Below, piece by piece: positions 24,729 through 36,664 of a stretch of 64,000 bases of DNA. Position 1 is the stretch's first letter; the number at the start of each line of letters is the position of its first letter. The DNA lies in assembly GCA_003117195.1 (NCBI GenBank), contig BDSI01000051.1, positions 835,547 to 899,546 on the forward strand, given 5' to 3'. This stretch comes from Eudorina sp. 2006-703-Eu-15 (taxonomy: Eukaryota; Chlorophyta; Chlorophyceae; Chlamydomonadales; Volvocaceae). The notes beneath the pieces are model-generated. The model did not search any database, was not told the origin of the DNA, and saw nothing but the letters and a program-made list of their open reading frames with translations. The position numbers were made by a program, and so were the translations under genes.

Positions 24729-26808
24729 ATGATTGTGGTTTCGCCTGCAGCGCGACGCGCTGCATCGTCTGTGTCAAGGCCTGTCGTCCCGAGGCACAGA
24801 CAAGGCCACATCGCGCGGCGGGTCGTCACGCCAGCTATCGGCGACGAAGGCGGCCTCCTCTTTCTAGATAACGGGTACGTTCGTGACTGATTCAGTAATT
24901 GCTGGAATCCTGCTGACTTTCTGTCTTCCCGCGTGTAGTGAATGCTTGGCTTTCCCAAAGAAGAGAAAGCAGCTTGGGCCCTGCTTTGAGTTGTCCTGGG
25001 AGGACGCATTGCGTGTGCAGCTTGAGGTGCGTCCGGAGCTCGCGCATAAGATCATACTAAGCCCAGCGGCTGGAGTCGCGGAGTTCCCGCCAAACTTTCG
25101 GTTGTGGCAAAACCGTTGCCTTGAACCAAAGCTACCCATATGGGCGTAGTTTGGCACAGGGAGCAATTCGACAGATTTCCTGACGACACTGTCGCGGAAA
25201 TAATTTGTTGGTATTGCCGTGCGTCGCCGTACAACCAAGTCCACTGCAGTCATGAGGTGCTACTCGTCCTTTTGTCTTTTACCTTTGTCCCTGTAGGTGC
25301 TTTCCCGTAGGGGACGCGATCCTTCCCCGTAGGGGACCGCATTGAAAGGAAACCCAGTGCTTCCCTTTGCTATTGCGGGAAGAACTCTGTTCGCTCGCTT
25401 GGGGACAGCAACAGTTTCTCGTCTTCCCCTTTTGGGGCCTACTCCTGCCATTAATGGATGCGTGCTTCTCGTGCCTGTAGGCGCTCCAACAAAACAATGT
25501 CCCATATGCCGACCATGGCGTCGAAGTGCTGTACCGGTTTGCGAATTTTGACCCGTTCCTGCGCGCCAAGTACTTCGGGTAAGGCGCTACGCGGAGTGCG
25601 ACGGTTCCCTCGCATTCACACCAGTGCAAACCATTTCACAATAGCTCAATATCCCATCCCGATTATAACTACTTCACTAAGCGTGTGCTCTTGCGCGGTT
25701 CACATGTGTCTTTATCGTGCAGGCGCAGCCTTGACTTGGGGTAAGCTTCTGTTGCTGGTGGGCGAGCTTGCTCGGGGGAGCGAAGTAGCAGCGGTTTGGA
25801 AGCGAGTTCAGGCCTGTATGATACGGGACGAATGGGCTAGGGATGGAGCGTCGTACACAAAAGGCAGCCAGCGGCGGGGACCCAAATTTTCGACACAGCA
25901 GCGCGTCGCAGTATGCATACGCTATCTCGGCAGTAAATCAACCCGCAGCCCATTCTTGTTGCGCAGTGCAACGAGCCCATGCCAGGGAGCTGTCAGTTCT
26001 CGAAACTTGTTCTTAGAGCGAAGCATTGCACTCTGACAGAAGCTTGGTGAGCTGGACAAATGGTGGAACATGTATGCCGCTTTCTGCAGGCAGTTCGAGC
26101 GGTTCAGGCGCGTGATGCATTCACCCTACTACGCAACGTTGCTGGATAACTCGGGCTGGGAGGTGCTGAGCACATTGCAGGTAGGGGGCCTTGATTGCGT
26201 GTCGTTCTTTGAGACTTGGGTGCACTGTGTATTGTGAGGAGGATGGCGAGCCGGTATCAGCCATCATCGTGGCCAGCTGCACGCCTGTTGTGACGTTTAT
26301 GACATTGTGGTTGTTGTACCGCGTGGAAGCATTGCATCGTGGTATCCATGTCCATGGTCGCTGCAGGTGGACGACGGCATGTGGTGCGCGCGGGTGCTGG
26401 TCCACGACACACACCGTCTGGAGCAGCGCACCTACGCGATTACCATGTTGCAGGTAGTGGTGCGACGCTTTGTGTCATCCTGTGTCAGCGAACGCAATGC
26501 GCAGTGGATAAGGTTGTTGGGCCAGGTGCACGGGGGATCGCGCAGAGAGTGTGTCCATAACTAGGTCCATCTCATGCAGTACCAGCAGTGCCTTCACTGG
26601 TCATGATTTCTGTTGCGGCGTGCACGGCACGGTGACTAGGAACGCGCGGCAGGAGCTGAAGAAGCGCAGCGACACTTGTTTCGTCCCACGTCTTTCCCAT
26701 GTTCGTCCTTTACTTACGCAGAGACTGGGCGGTTGCTACGACGGCTACTGGTACACGGACCGCTGGGTATGCGAGAACCAAGATGTGCGGAAGTTGTGGG
26801 CGGACTGA
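24729..26808 (+). CDS. Conserved plant/algal protein, DUF4864-like, probably plastid-targeted (204 aa)
   Basis: Seven exons join in phase: 24729-24874, 24939-25026, 25481-25578, 25723-25740, 26090-26180, 26367-26453 and 26722-26808 (615 nt, TGA at 26806). The N-terminus (MIVVSPAARRAASSVSRPVV) is basic, rich in Ala/Ser/Val and lacks acidic residues, like an algal organelle transit peptide. The core has EDALRVQLEALQQNNVPYAD, EVLYRFANFDPFLRAKYFG, RSLDLGQFERFRRVM, then TLLDNSGWEVLSTLQVDDG and ends QRLGGCYDGYWYTDRW. From memory this matches a conserved land-plant family with the pattern ALxxND-P-PDAGxEVMYRF / DPFxRSxYFG / DLGQFERFRR / RxGGxxDGYW, annotated as DUF4864-like. The molecular role is unknown. 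No catalytic motif is evident. The 18-nt exon 4 is required to build the conserved YFGRSLDLGQF block. Confidence 0.75.
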
Positions 26809-27539
26809 TACTGAGGAGCTCACTCCATCGAAGGACAACTGAAAGGACGCGTGCAGTCCTCGTGATTCCGAGGGTGTGTCGCTTTCTGACACCAGGGACA
26901 TTTATTCCAGTAATCCGACCTATGTACACTACTTGATTATGGCTTCGCACGCTATGTGCGATATGCATTGTATTTCGGTGATCAGCTTCCCAACTAGGCA
27001 GGACCCGACGTGGTTATCGCTCTGACGCGACATTCCTCCGCCAGTCCATGAGGGTGCGTTGTATGCTTAGCGAACATAGGAACCTTGGACCATGCGGGTC
27101 ATCGGTACTCGTCCGAGCATGTTGCGGGGAGCAGCAAAACAAGTCGCCGATTCTGGCCGCTGACACAGTGGGGGCGATGCCGTGGGCGGATGTAGCAGCA
27201 AAGCAGCAGGCCTTAGCCTCCGGACGTATGGTGGTGTGTGCGACTTGCTGGGTCGTATGTATTTTTTGGCAATGCAGTGACTTGCTGTTTTATTCTTTGC
27301 TTGTACTGCTGTATATTAGTCACACGTTGGAAATTTGGACGAAACTTCTTGCACCTTGTTCGAACTCGCTCGAATTTCTTTTCCCTGCGCATCCGTGCGG
27401 AGTTGAGAGTAAGTTCTGAGACCGGCAGCAGGCCGCCCGTGGGTCCAATCAGGATCCCGGAATGCAGGACATTTTGAACGGAGGTATGGAGGGCACTCTG
27501 TGGGTGATTGAGATAAGGGAGAAGCTGCTCACGTGGCCA

Positions 27540-27544
27540 TGTAA
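27540..27544 (+). promoter_or_regulatory. Polyadenylation signal TGTAA for the DUF4864-like gene
   Basis: First + strand TGTAA noticed after the stop at 26808, giving a 3' UTR of about 740 nt. Confidence 0.4.
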
Positions 27545-29064
27545 GGGAACATTTGCATTTTTGCACGCTGCCTGGTGTCATTTCTCTGCCCCCACCAACT
27601 ATGTTTCTGTGCGGAGGTCCTCTGTGATGGGAGTTGTACTTCACCATGTTGCCGTACACCTAGAAATGATGCATCGCAATGTGTGTTCTCCATATTAAAC
27701 ATGAAGTACGTCATACATCTCGAGGCATTACGTTCCGAATGATGCAATATCAACCAAGGGGTGGGCCTGAGGAGCTACGTAAACAGATTACCTCAGCTTG
27801 CCTCCCTGACCCGCGGGTCTGGGCGCCCATCTCTGGGTGCATTTGAGCTCTGTGCAGATGCAGGAAGGGGTGCCGCGGTCCTGCATATCTGCAGCACTTC
27901 GTTTCTCCACTGTTTTCCCAAAATCAATTGCTCAGCCAAGCCAAGTCATGAGCACGTCTTCAGTCCGACTGCAAGTCTAATACCGGTCCACGGTAACATA
28001 CATGCTTACACCGTAAAACTCCACTGACATTGGGAAACGGCGGTGCATCCACAGGGAGATTGTCACACATAAGGAATGACGGTAGATGTGATCAACGCCG
28101 CCCCATACCTGGTCGCCGTCTGTCCGGCACTGTTCTTGAGCGGTCGTACAAACCAACATACACTGCCTCATGAGATCCAAGCAAATACTATGATGGCCAC
28201 CCGCCGCAGTGACTGGCGCTGCCGCATCATTACGCAACCGCAACCAGACTAAGGTCCTTCCTCAATGACGCGCGTAAGCTGGGCGATGGACGCACCACTC
28301 CGCCCGCGTCCATACTGACACACCCCAATTATCGCATTCTTAGCACATTGCGCGTGGCTGCAGAAGCTGCATGTTCATCCCCAAGCCTCCCAGCTAACAT
28401 CACAGTAGACGCTGTACGACCGAAGAGGGTACAGGCACGCGCACCGCCCACGCCAGGACTTGAGTGGTCCCGCGCACGCGCCCTTTGTCATTTCGCTCGG
28501 GCCCCGAGTCAGCATCCGGTCGCAGCCGTGCCTGATGCCACCACCCTTAAGTCTCACTCTCACACGCCATATGCCTCCTTCCGTCAGGCTCTTACCGTCA
28601 GCCTCCTCCCGTCAGTACTGCGCTTACATGGACCGCATAGCACCTGCGTCCGCCAAACCCCGCTGACTTGTTGACTGAATGACAGGGAACACGCAGGAAC
28701 GCAATCACTCTTGTGAGACCGGTGTCCGTATTGCCAGGGCGCCACATCGCGCGATTACTTCCCATCCAGGTCCTGTGACAGGAACGCTTCGTTCCATTTT
28801 GGCTTCCGTCACTCATTAGTCCCGTGCCCTGAAGCTGGGTCCTAGAAAAATGCGCTGCCACTGGGTGCATACGATGGCTCTTTTGGCTAAAAGTCCAGAA
28901 AACGTTCCAGCCCCAGCAAGACCAACTTGCAACAGCAAACTACCTCATCAACGAAAAAGGACTGATAGACCTGCGACACACCACAAGTCCACGCAGGCGC
29001 CAATACTAACCAGCTGTTTGTGTGCATCCGTCCTTCCGGCCCTCGCACGCGCCTACCCATGACA

Positions 29065-29069
29065 TTACA
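29065..29069 (-). promoter_or_regulatory. Polyadenylation signal TGTAA for PTH2
   Basis: Minus-strand TGTAA (reads TTACA on +), about 180 nt beyond the PTH2 stop at 29246. Confidence 0.45.
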
Positions 29070-29245
29070 CTCGCATGCCTCAACGCGCTCCCATCGCGCC
29101 CCACCTGCGCATGCGTCTAGGGGCGACAATTGCCACAATTGACAGCTCAGACCCATACTCGATGTTTGGCCCCGCAGCGGTGAACCGGCAGCGGTGAATC
29201 GTCATCTGAAGCAGCCATTGGTTTGAGCCCTGGCCCTCGCCAACC

Positions 29246-30401
29246 TCACAAAAGCTTGAGGTGCCCGGTGACCTTATCGATCTCACTCTTGGGTGCTGGC
29301 CCAATGGCAAGCACAGTCTGCGAGCCCGCAGCAATCTGGGTTCGCCCTGCGTCATGTACTATGTACGTCGGCATGCCCAGGGACAACGCCTTGGCCTCCA
29401 GTTCGGCCATCTCGGCCTCGTCGCTCACCTGTCACGGGCGGGAGGCAGGGACGGAGCAAGTGAGTCGAACCAAGGAGGCGGGGCCAGCAGGTCGGAACTT
29501 GTTCATCACCGCCAACGAGAACAGCGACTGTGGCATGAGTGGCAATGAAAGATGACGTGCGGAATCCAAACCGGACTTCATAGTGCAACGGGTGCAAGTG
29601 ATCCATGGCGCCAATGCTATTTCTTTGTCGCGGCCATGGGGAGGACAAGAAGTTTGCAGTCCACACCCACACGGTTGCAACATGCCGGCTCAAAACACCC
29701 CAGCAACGGGCCGCCGGAGCCAAGTTGCCCCTCGACTGTGGACCGCGACTGGACTGCGCGCAAGCTTCCTTGGAACCGCATAACCTATTCTGCTCTCCTC
29801 TCGCGCCCCGTGCAGACCTCATGTCCTGGCCCTAGCGAAGCTCACTTACGAGGGGCACCGCAAGCTGGTCTATGCTTTTGTTTGATCATGTCCGTGTGTA
29901 CATGTGCCTGCGTTGCGCCCCACAACCCCGCGCCTGGACGTAATTGGTAAAACCGTTTCTCCGTTCCTGGCAATCCATATCACTGACCGTGCCGGCAATC
30001 CACCGCACTCGACACCTTACCTTGAGCGCAATTTTGGGTTGTCCATACATCTCCCACTGACGAATCGCGAGGTTGTGGCTCTGGTAATGTGACCAGAGTA
30101 CACCCACGGCGGCGTGAGCGCATTGCGCGCCCACCTTACCGGTGCCCATTTTTAGAGACATATTGACGCACAGCACCATCTTGAGCTCTTCTTTGGGTCG
30201 GGGAACAGGACCGGGTTTCGACGAGGCCGCCGCCGCGACGCCGGCACGCCGGTTGGCGGACTTGCCACTCTTTTGTAGGTTGCCGCCGCTGGAAGCTTTC
30301 CCCGCTTTCCTGGCGGACGCGTCGCGTATCATCCAGCCTATAGCGATGCCTCCAGCTACTTTGAGCAGCGAGTCGATTAGCACAAGCGCAAGGGCGGGCA
30401 T
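29246..30401 (-). CDS. PTH2: Peptidyl-tRNA hydrolase 2, membrane-anchored (187 aa)
   Basis: Hydrolyses the ester bond of peptidyl-tRNAs released prematurely from ribosomes, recycling tRNA. Two exons: 30401-30021 (donor GTAAGG) and 29428-29246 (acceptor GACAG), joined in phase 0. Residues about 3-22 ([20 protein letters not shown]) are a hydrophobic anchor, as in animal PTRH2 of the mitochondrial outer membrane. A basic Ala/Ser/Lys linker follows. The PTH2 domain starts at about residue 74 with [20 protein letters not shown] and CAHAAVGV, and ends with [27 protein letters not shown] and GHLKLL. The catalytic Lys/His and the Asp of HDAGRT (about residue 153) that define this family are present. 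The ATG at 30401 is the first in frame; the open frame extends further 5' without another ATG. It is head-to-head with the RbgA-type GTPase gene, so two organelle-translation genes may share a promoter. Confidence 0.92.
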
Positions 30402-30873
30402 CCTGCGGCGAACGAATGTCTCCCGCCACAAACTCAATAATAACCGTGCTTTGCAATCGAGGGGAAACGTATCCTGTCTGACAGTTTGCTTAGAGTAATA
30501 CAAACAAGATCAGGTATGGTATTAAAAGGCGCGGAGGCTAGAGGAATAAAACTTTCAACACGCCGTCCACAACTGTGAAAGTGAATCAATGCGACAAAAC
30601 AGCAATGATCACTTGGCTAAGTGTACGGACCAAGTATTGTGAGGGACTTAGGACGCAGTCGTTGAAATACGACAACCGAAAGTGATAGACGCCGCTTCCT
30701 GCATACGTCACAGCTCAGAGAAACGACATTGGGCTGCCTTGAACTTATGCTTGGCAACTGCAATTGACTTATGACCTGCTGCTATGTCGGCCCTCCCGGT
30801 CGGCGTTAACTGCGCAGTTTGATTACCGTGAACGGGTCCACCTTTCCTCTTCATTATTAAACAAAATTTGAAA
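30402..30873. promoter_or_regulatory. Bidirectional promoter of PTH2 and the RbgA-type GTPase gene
   Basis: A 472-bp, relatively AT-rich stretch between two divergent start codons, holding both 5' UTRs. No individual element was assigned. Confidence 0.45.
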
Positions 30874-33800
30874 ATGAAGATTGTCACATCCTTATGCAAC
30901 GATGCTGCGTCCAGTAGCTGGACGCACCGGCTATCGGCGTCAACCTCACCCCGTTGCGCGCAGACAACAAGCTTTTACAGACGTACAGCACAGCACTGCT
31001 CAAATATTTTTACATTAGGATGTGCTTTCTTGCCTACGTCCCGCGCTGGATACCCGGGAGGCTCAAGGGCCCGAGCTGCTGTGCAAGGCACACTGCCCGA
31101 TGGGCTAAACGCCGGCGACCAGGACGACGCGGACGTCACCGAGCCAGGCGGCCGTGATTACCTGCAGCTCTCAGACTTGTCAGACTCATCGCTCCAGGTG
31201 GGCTTGACCACTTCATTCCACGGCCTACGGGCGGTGGGATGCCTTCCATCCCTCGCCATGTCTTTTGTGCTGCGGCGACGGCACATTTTGTCGTCGTGCA
31301 AAACTGTTCCGAATGGAAGCTTGACGTGTCGGGCGTCTGCAACGTGGGCCAAAACCTGAGTCCTCGTGCCGAACCCCTCCCCTCCCCACCGCACTCAAGT
31401 CCCCACCCGCCCCGGCGATACCCAGGTCCGCATGGTGCAGTGGTACCCGGGCCACATCGCCCGGGCGGAGCGGCAGCTGAAGGTAAGCGCCATGCGACGG
31501 AGCAGGATGAAGGGCACAGAGCCTTGGCCTGATTACAGGTATCTTCATCTGGTGGCGGCTAAACCTGGCGGTCGGCGGCAGTGCGAGACGCAACGGTTGA
31601 TACCCGGCATCCGTCATGCGGGTCATGCGCCCATGCTGCCAACCTGAGGTCGCCTCTGCACGTTAGCGGCTGAACATCGACATCGCCCTACCATCGGCCT
31701 GTTATCGACCCTGCCTCACGCACTCGTTGCCCCTGCTGTCCCGCCCTACTCCTCCCGTGACTGCAGTCCCAGCTGAGCATGGTGGACGTGGTACTGGAGG
31801 TGCGGGACGCCCGCATCCCCGTGTCCACCTGTCACCCGCAGGTGGCCACCTGGGTGGGCGCCAAGCCCCGACTGCTGATCATCAACCGGGCGGATCAGAT
31901 CGCGGAGAGGCAGCTGGCGGCGTGGAGGCGGCACTACCTTGGGGAGCAAGGGGCCGGGCAGAAGGTGTTCTGGACGGACGGCCGCAACGGTGACGGAGTC
32001 AAGGCGGTGCGAAAGGAGCTCCTCAAAGTGGGTGGCAGCTGAGAGGGATGGTTGGGTGGTGGTGCTGGTGTGGTTGGTGGGTGGTGACGAACCCCCCGGT
32101 GGATGGGATGGGGATGGGGTGCGCTTCATGGTGGATCATGGGTCGAACTTGAGAGACTGACGGGCCGGAATGTTTAAGCATGCACGTCAGGCAAACATTC
32201 AACCGATGTGCGGCTGTATGTCTAATCTTCCTGGAAAGGATGTTCGTACTGGCTTTGCCAAGGGAACCCGCGCCTGGCTTGCACTACCGTGCGCAGGTGG
32301 CTGCCGAACTGAACGCCAAGCGCGCCAAGCGCGGACTGCAGCCCCGCCCCGTGCGCGCCTGTGTGATCGGCTTTCCCAACATTGGCAAGTCCGCGCTTAT
32401 CAACAGACTGGTTAACCGCCGGGCCGTGGCCTCCGCTCCCAAACCCGGGGTCACCCGGCAGCTGCGTTGGGTACGGGTGGACGAGCAACTGGACCTGCTG
32501 GACGCCCCTGGAGTCATTCCCGCCTCCTTCCGCGACCAGCTAGCTGCTCAGCGCTTAGCCATGTGCAACGACATCGGCGAAGCAGCCTATCTGGCGTCAG
32601 CGGTAGGGGCAGCACTTGTACTACGTGTCAAGCAGCTAGCGGAAGTGGAGGCGGCGGCTGCCCCCGCCACCGCAGCCGGCAGTGGAATAGCAGTGGCACT
32701 TGTGGAGGCGGAAGGGCAGGGCAGGGCGGAATACGGAGGGAGCAGGGAGAGCTGGAGTACAGGCCGAACGCAGAAGAAGCAGGCAGGGGAGGCGGACGGT
32801 GGCAGCAGCGGAGGCAGATATAGGTCCAGTGTGATGGCGGGTGTGCTGGAGGCGATGCGGCAGCGCTATGGTCTGGACCCGCTGGTGGGTGGGGAAAGCG
32901 GGGGCGCCTGGGCGGGGCGAGGAATGGGTGGGGTCCATTGGTCAACAATACAATGTTTCCTGCTTCGGTGGCAACAACTCAGCAGCGCTTCATCACTTCG
33001 TCGCGAAGTCGCACCGCTCGCCGTTAACGTCATTTGCAACAGCTGCGAGTTGTGCGGTTTCACCACCTTGATTGACATTACGGGGGCCGGGGCCTGCGTG
33101 CGAGCGAAAGGATGCCGGCTACAAGTGCCGTCCGTCCGTCCATCCACCTGTCAACACAGTTGCCAATCACGCGGCCCGTGACGGCAAAGAGAAGGCTCGG
33201 CCAGATCTGCGGCTTTTCGGCCACAAGGCATCGACCCCATAACATCGCAACAGGCCCCAGGTCGTGTCGTGTCACGGCATCGATGCGAACGGATGCACCC
33301 TTGGTACGACTGACTGACATTAAACGTCCCTTCCTGAAAGTCTGCCAAGGTCCCTATATCCGTCCCTGACAATATGTCCTCTGTCCGTTTCATAACGAAG
33401 ATCCCGCCAGATCATGACAGATTCCACAACCATATTTCTGTGATGCAACCGCACACACATCCAATCGTTGGGCACTGCCACGCCCATGGCATGGCACGCA
33501 CTCATGCCCTGTTCGCCGAATAACACACAACTATTGGGCGCCACTCGGACCCTCGCATGTCACGCACTCCTGTTCTGCCTGCTTAAATAACTCACACACA
33601 CAGTATCTAGGTCGAGCAAGGGAAGATGCGGCCCCCCACGCCCCTCTCTTTTCCCCGCAAAGGGAGGAGAGTGCTTCGGCGGTCTTCATGTTAGGACTGG
33701 GTTTGGCGGGTTGTTTAAACACTAACGCACACACGCACACACATCGCCGTACATCTGTCTTGATCCCCCCAGTCCTGATATCTGCCCGTTCCCGCATCCT

Positions 33801-35854
33801 CGCTCTTGTTATGCCGCGCCACCACCGTAAGTACGTTTTGACACTTGCGCACTATTTTACTCATGTCCGCCATTCAAGTTCTCGCTGACCGTCTGTTCTT
33901 TCCCATGCCCATGTGTCCCCCATCTGCCTGCTGCGTGGTCGTCGGCGCCTACGTCTTTTAGGTAGGTGTAATTGGCAGAACGCGTTTTTGGCAATCCTGG
34001 GTCGTCTGCTCTCTGCCGGGTCTTGCTTTTGTTTGCACGCTAGGCCGATGGTGGCGCGGCTTCCTTGTGTTATTGTTGTCTTGACACCGTATCCATTACA
34101 GGGTTATTACCAGTGTTAGGAAAACTCCGGTTCCATCATAGTACAAGAATTTTCGTCGGAGCTCGCAAACTTTTAGACCTCTCGTGCACCTTCATGTATC
34201 GTTTTTAACATAGTGAAGGGCTGTGACAATGCCGTCATGGTTGCAACTTTTTTTTAATTCGGCGATATCCCAAGGTGGTTCCGCAAATGGGAGCTGGAAA
34301 GGGGGGGGCCCCACGAACACCCGGGTTGTGTTTCCGGTTCGCCGCCGTACCGCACGGTCGTGTCCTTGTGGACTAATGTGCTTGCGGGCAATCCATAGGT
34401 AGACACTTCTTTAAAAACAGACATTCAAGGTCCGATGGACTTCGCAAACCTGTTTGTCTCGAGCGACGCCCTCGCAAAGTTCATGAAACCGCTGGAAAAC
34501 TCGGATGCCAAGCTCGCAAAACATGAAGATCCCTAAAATAACGAAATTATTTTGGAGTCGCAAAACTGATGGAGCCCCAAGGAACGTGTGGTAACTATAT
34601 TGGTCACGGATTCGGGTCAGGCGGGTTTCTCGCTAAACACAATCCAGTGTGGGTGGTGGGTTTCTCTCGAAACACGCATACGCAGTTCTTTTGTACACAC
34701 ATCCACGTGACACGCCCGTTCATACATATCCGGCCCACGTGCCCGCCATCTTCCCATATCCTTCTAATTGACAGACCATCGGCAGCGCGGAGGACTTTGT
34801 CGTGGCGCTAGCCGGCCGGCAGTATGGCGGTGACGTGGAACGGGCGGGTGTACGGCTGCTGACCGACTACCGCAACGGGGCGCTGGGCCGGTTCGCTCTT
34901 GAGTTGCCCGCAGACCTTGCAAGGAGGGAGCGGAGGGAGGCGGGGCTGCAGGTGAGCTGGGTCGGGGCCGCCTCGGATGGGGCTCAGTGGGGGATGAAGT
35001 TAAGGACAGGGGTAGAGATGGGGCAAAACTGACGGATGGGGATCCGGAGACACGACGGCCTTGGACGCATCCAAGGCCGCAGTATTTTAAGTTGAGGACA
35101 TGTCGCACCTTGTGACCGGGATTTGCGAGGCTGGCCTGCAATGACGGCGGTGTAAGCCAATGCGTGCCTGTCAGGGGCAGAGGAGTGGCGGGAGGCTGGG
35201 GTTGAATAAGGATTAAGGAATGATCAGATAGATTTTGAGCTAGGTTCCTGTTGCTGCTGGGTGATGGAGCGAGAATTCGGGAGAAACGCCGCACCGCGCA
35301 GTCGCCCGTACAGCCGGCGGAAAGAGTCCTGCGTTTCTACGACTGTTGCTCTTGGGCACCTTACCTGCCAACCCACTTGCTTGGCACAAAAGGGGCTCTT
35401 GCTTTGAGCCATGCTAATCATACACGCATTTTGCATCCCACGCCAGAAATCGAGTCGCGGCACTCACTTTGGGTCGCTGCCCTGCGCTTTGCTACCGTAG
35501 CATCGACTACCACTTCTCTAAGCCATACCTGCGCATATCCGCCGACCCTCAACCCGCGCCACCCACCGGCAGGCTGCCGCAGACCGGCGGGAGTGGGAGC
35601 GCCTGCGGGAGCGGGGCGAAACGGTGGGCGACGACGACAGCAGTGAATCCACCACGGCGCCATACGGGGATGCTTCTGCGCCACTGTGCTATCTGGAGGA
35701 CTTGGCCCACGGGACTAGCAGTGCTGATGTACCCCACTTACGGATCAACAGTAGTTGGGTTGATCAGGCGGAGGCGTGGGCACGGACTGTTGAAGGCGGG
35801 ACAGGGAGGGGGACTGAGTTGGGCTCCACCAGGCCCAATGCGGACTACACCTGA
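30874..35854 (+). CDS. Organellar ribosome-biogenesis GTPase, RbgA/YlqF (MTG1-like) family (562 aa)
   Basis: Circularly permuted GTPase of the YlqF/RbgA family, which acts late in large-subunit assembly of bacterial-type ribosomes, so a mitochondrial or plastid role is expected. Six exons join in phase 0: 30874-31197, 31426-31482, 31767-32027, 32297-32884, 34775-34951 and 35573-35854. Family motifs appear in permuted order: VQWYPGHIARAERQ (residues 111 on), VRDARIP (139-145), G4 INRAD (166-170), G1 GFPNIGKS (239-246), G2 PGVTR (264-268) and G3 DAPG (283-286). A low-complexity Glu/Gly/Ser insert at about 340-395 is extra relative to bacterial RbgA. The C-terminal domain follows (GALGRFALELP). 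The first 108 residues are Ser/Arg/Ala-rich and would fit a targeting sequence, but the start ATG (30874) is only the first in frame. Intron 4 is unusually long (1.9 kb). Confidence 0.88.
32885..34774 (+). other. Long intron 4 of the RbgA-type gene
   Basis: 1,890 bp with GTGGGT donor and TGACAG acceptor, many times longer than neighbouring introns. The segment about 34,130-34,570 is AT-richer and repeats the short motif TCGCAAA at least five times (near 34,167, 34,443, 34,471, 34,515 and 34,558), so it may be a decayed insertion. No coding capacity was recognised. Confidence 0.5.
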
Positions 35855-36187
35855 TGTGGGATTACGCTGTTAGGGACAACTATTAGAGTTACAGGGTGTC
35901 AGTGCAGGTCAGGCCGGATCGTGGTGAAGGACGGCTGTGGGAGCTGCATTTCTGATCGGCTTGTCCTGGCTGCCGGGCAGCGACCCCCGTACATCAGACC
36001 GAGGAGGTTCATGGGCTGTCGCTGGTGCATCATTGACCCCTGTGAGTAGAGGACATGAGAGAGGGGAGAGAGTGCGAACACTACGTGGTGCAGTTGGGGT
36101 TGTAGCTCTGACGGGACTGCACCCGAGCTTACTGGACAGGGATTTGGCCGGATGAGACATGGAGCTTTGAGAGAAAGGGACCGCTTT

Positions 36188-36192
36188 TGTAA
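36188..36192 (+). promoter_or_regulatory. Polyadenylation signal TGTAA for the RbgA-type gene
   Basis: About 335 nt past the stop at 35854. A second TGTAA occurs near 36,255. Confidence 0.45.
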
Positions 36193-36301
36193 CACCTGAG
36201 TCGGTGTGAGCGGAAGCGTAGGATCGTAGGGTGACCTACTGCTAGTAAACACGGATGTAAATGGCGTAGTGTGGGAACGACCCACAACCACTAGGTGTCT
36301 A

Positions 36302-36533
36302 GTGATGGCTCATGCCCTACCCGTGCGAGTCTTTATGCACCTGGGGCCTCGCATCACCCAGTGCCGTACCGTATCGGCATCTTGTGCATCCTTGAGATTC
36401 ACAACCTTCCCGTGTGACACTCCACGGGCGTAATTAACCATGAAGCATTATCACCAGAGATCCCATCAGATCTGTCAGCAGAAGTCACTTGGGTTTGGGG
36501 GCCCGAGGTAGGTTCCAGAAGTCATCATGTCAC
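36302..36533 (+). repeat. Diverged direct copy of part of the tRNA-array unit
   Basis: Starts GTGATGGCTCATGCCCTACC and continues through CTTTATGCACCTGGGGCCTC and a GGTTCCAGAAGTCAT block, in the same order as the segment at 39,752-40,035 of unit 1. It has many substitutions and several indels, so it is an old fragment, separated from the array by about 1.7 kb. Confidence 0.75.
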
Positions 36534-36664
36534 GAGCGGTTCGTAATTTGGATTACGAACGCCTAGCTTTCGTGACAAGGCCGAAACTAAACCTCCGCCC
36601 AATGCCTTCCATTATGGCATTCATTATATTTATAATTATTATATTGTCCCAAGAGCCTTGCGAC

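Larger units (their letters stand above)
26809..29245. other. Convergent 3'-UTR/intergenic region
   Basis: Between the stops of the DUF4864-like gene (+) and the PTH2 gene (-). The open frames here are short, without conserved motifs or codon bias. The DUF4864-like 3' UTR probably ends near 27,560. Between about 27,560 and 29,060 I see nothing recognisable. Confidence 0.5.

Noticed and set aside
26038..26089. Coding extension KLGELDKWWNMYAAFCR before exon 5 of the DUF4864-like gene
   Set aside because: Open in frame, but the conserved block and phase require the exon to begin at 26090; this stretch is the end of the intron.
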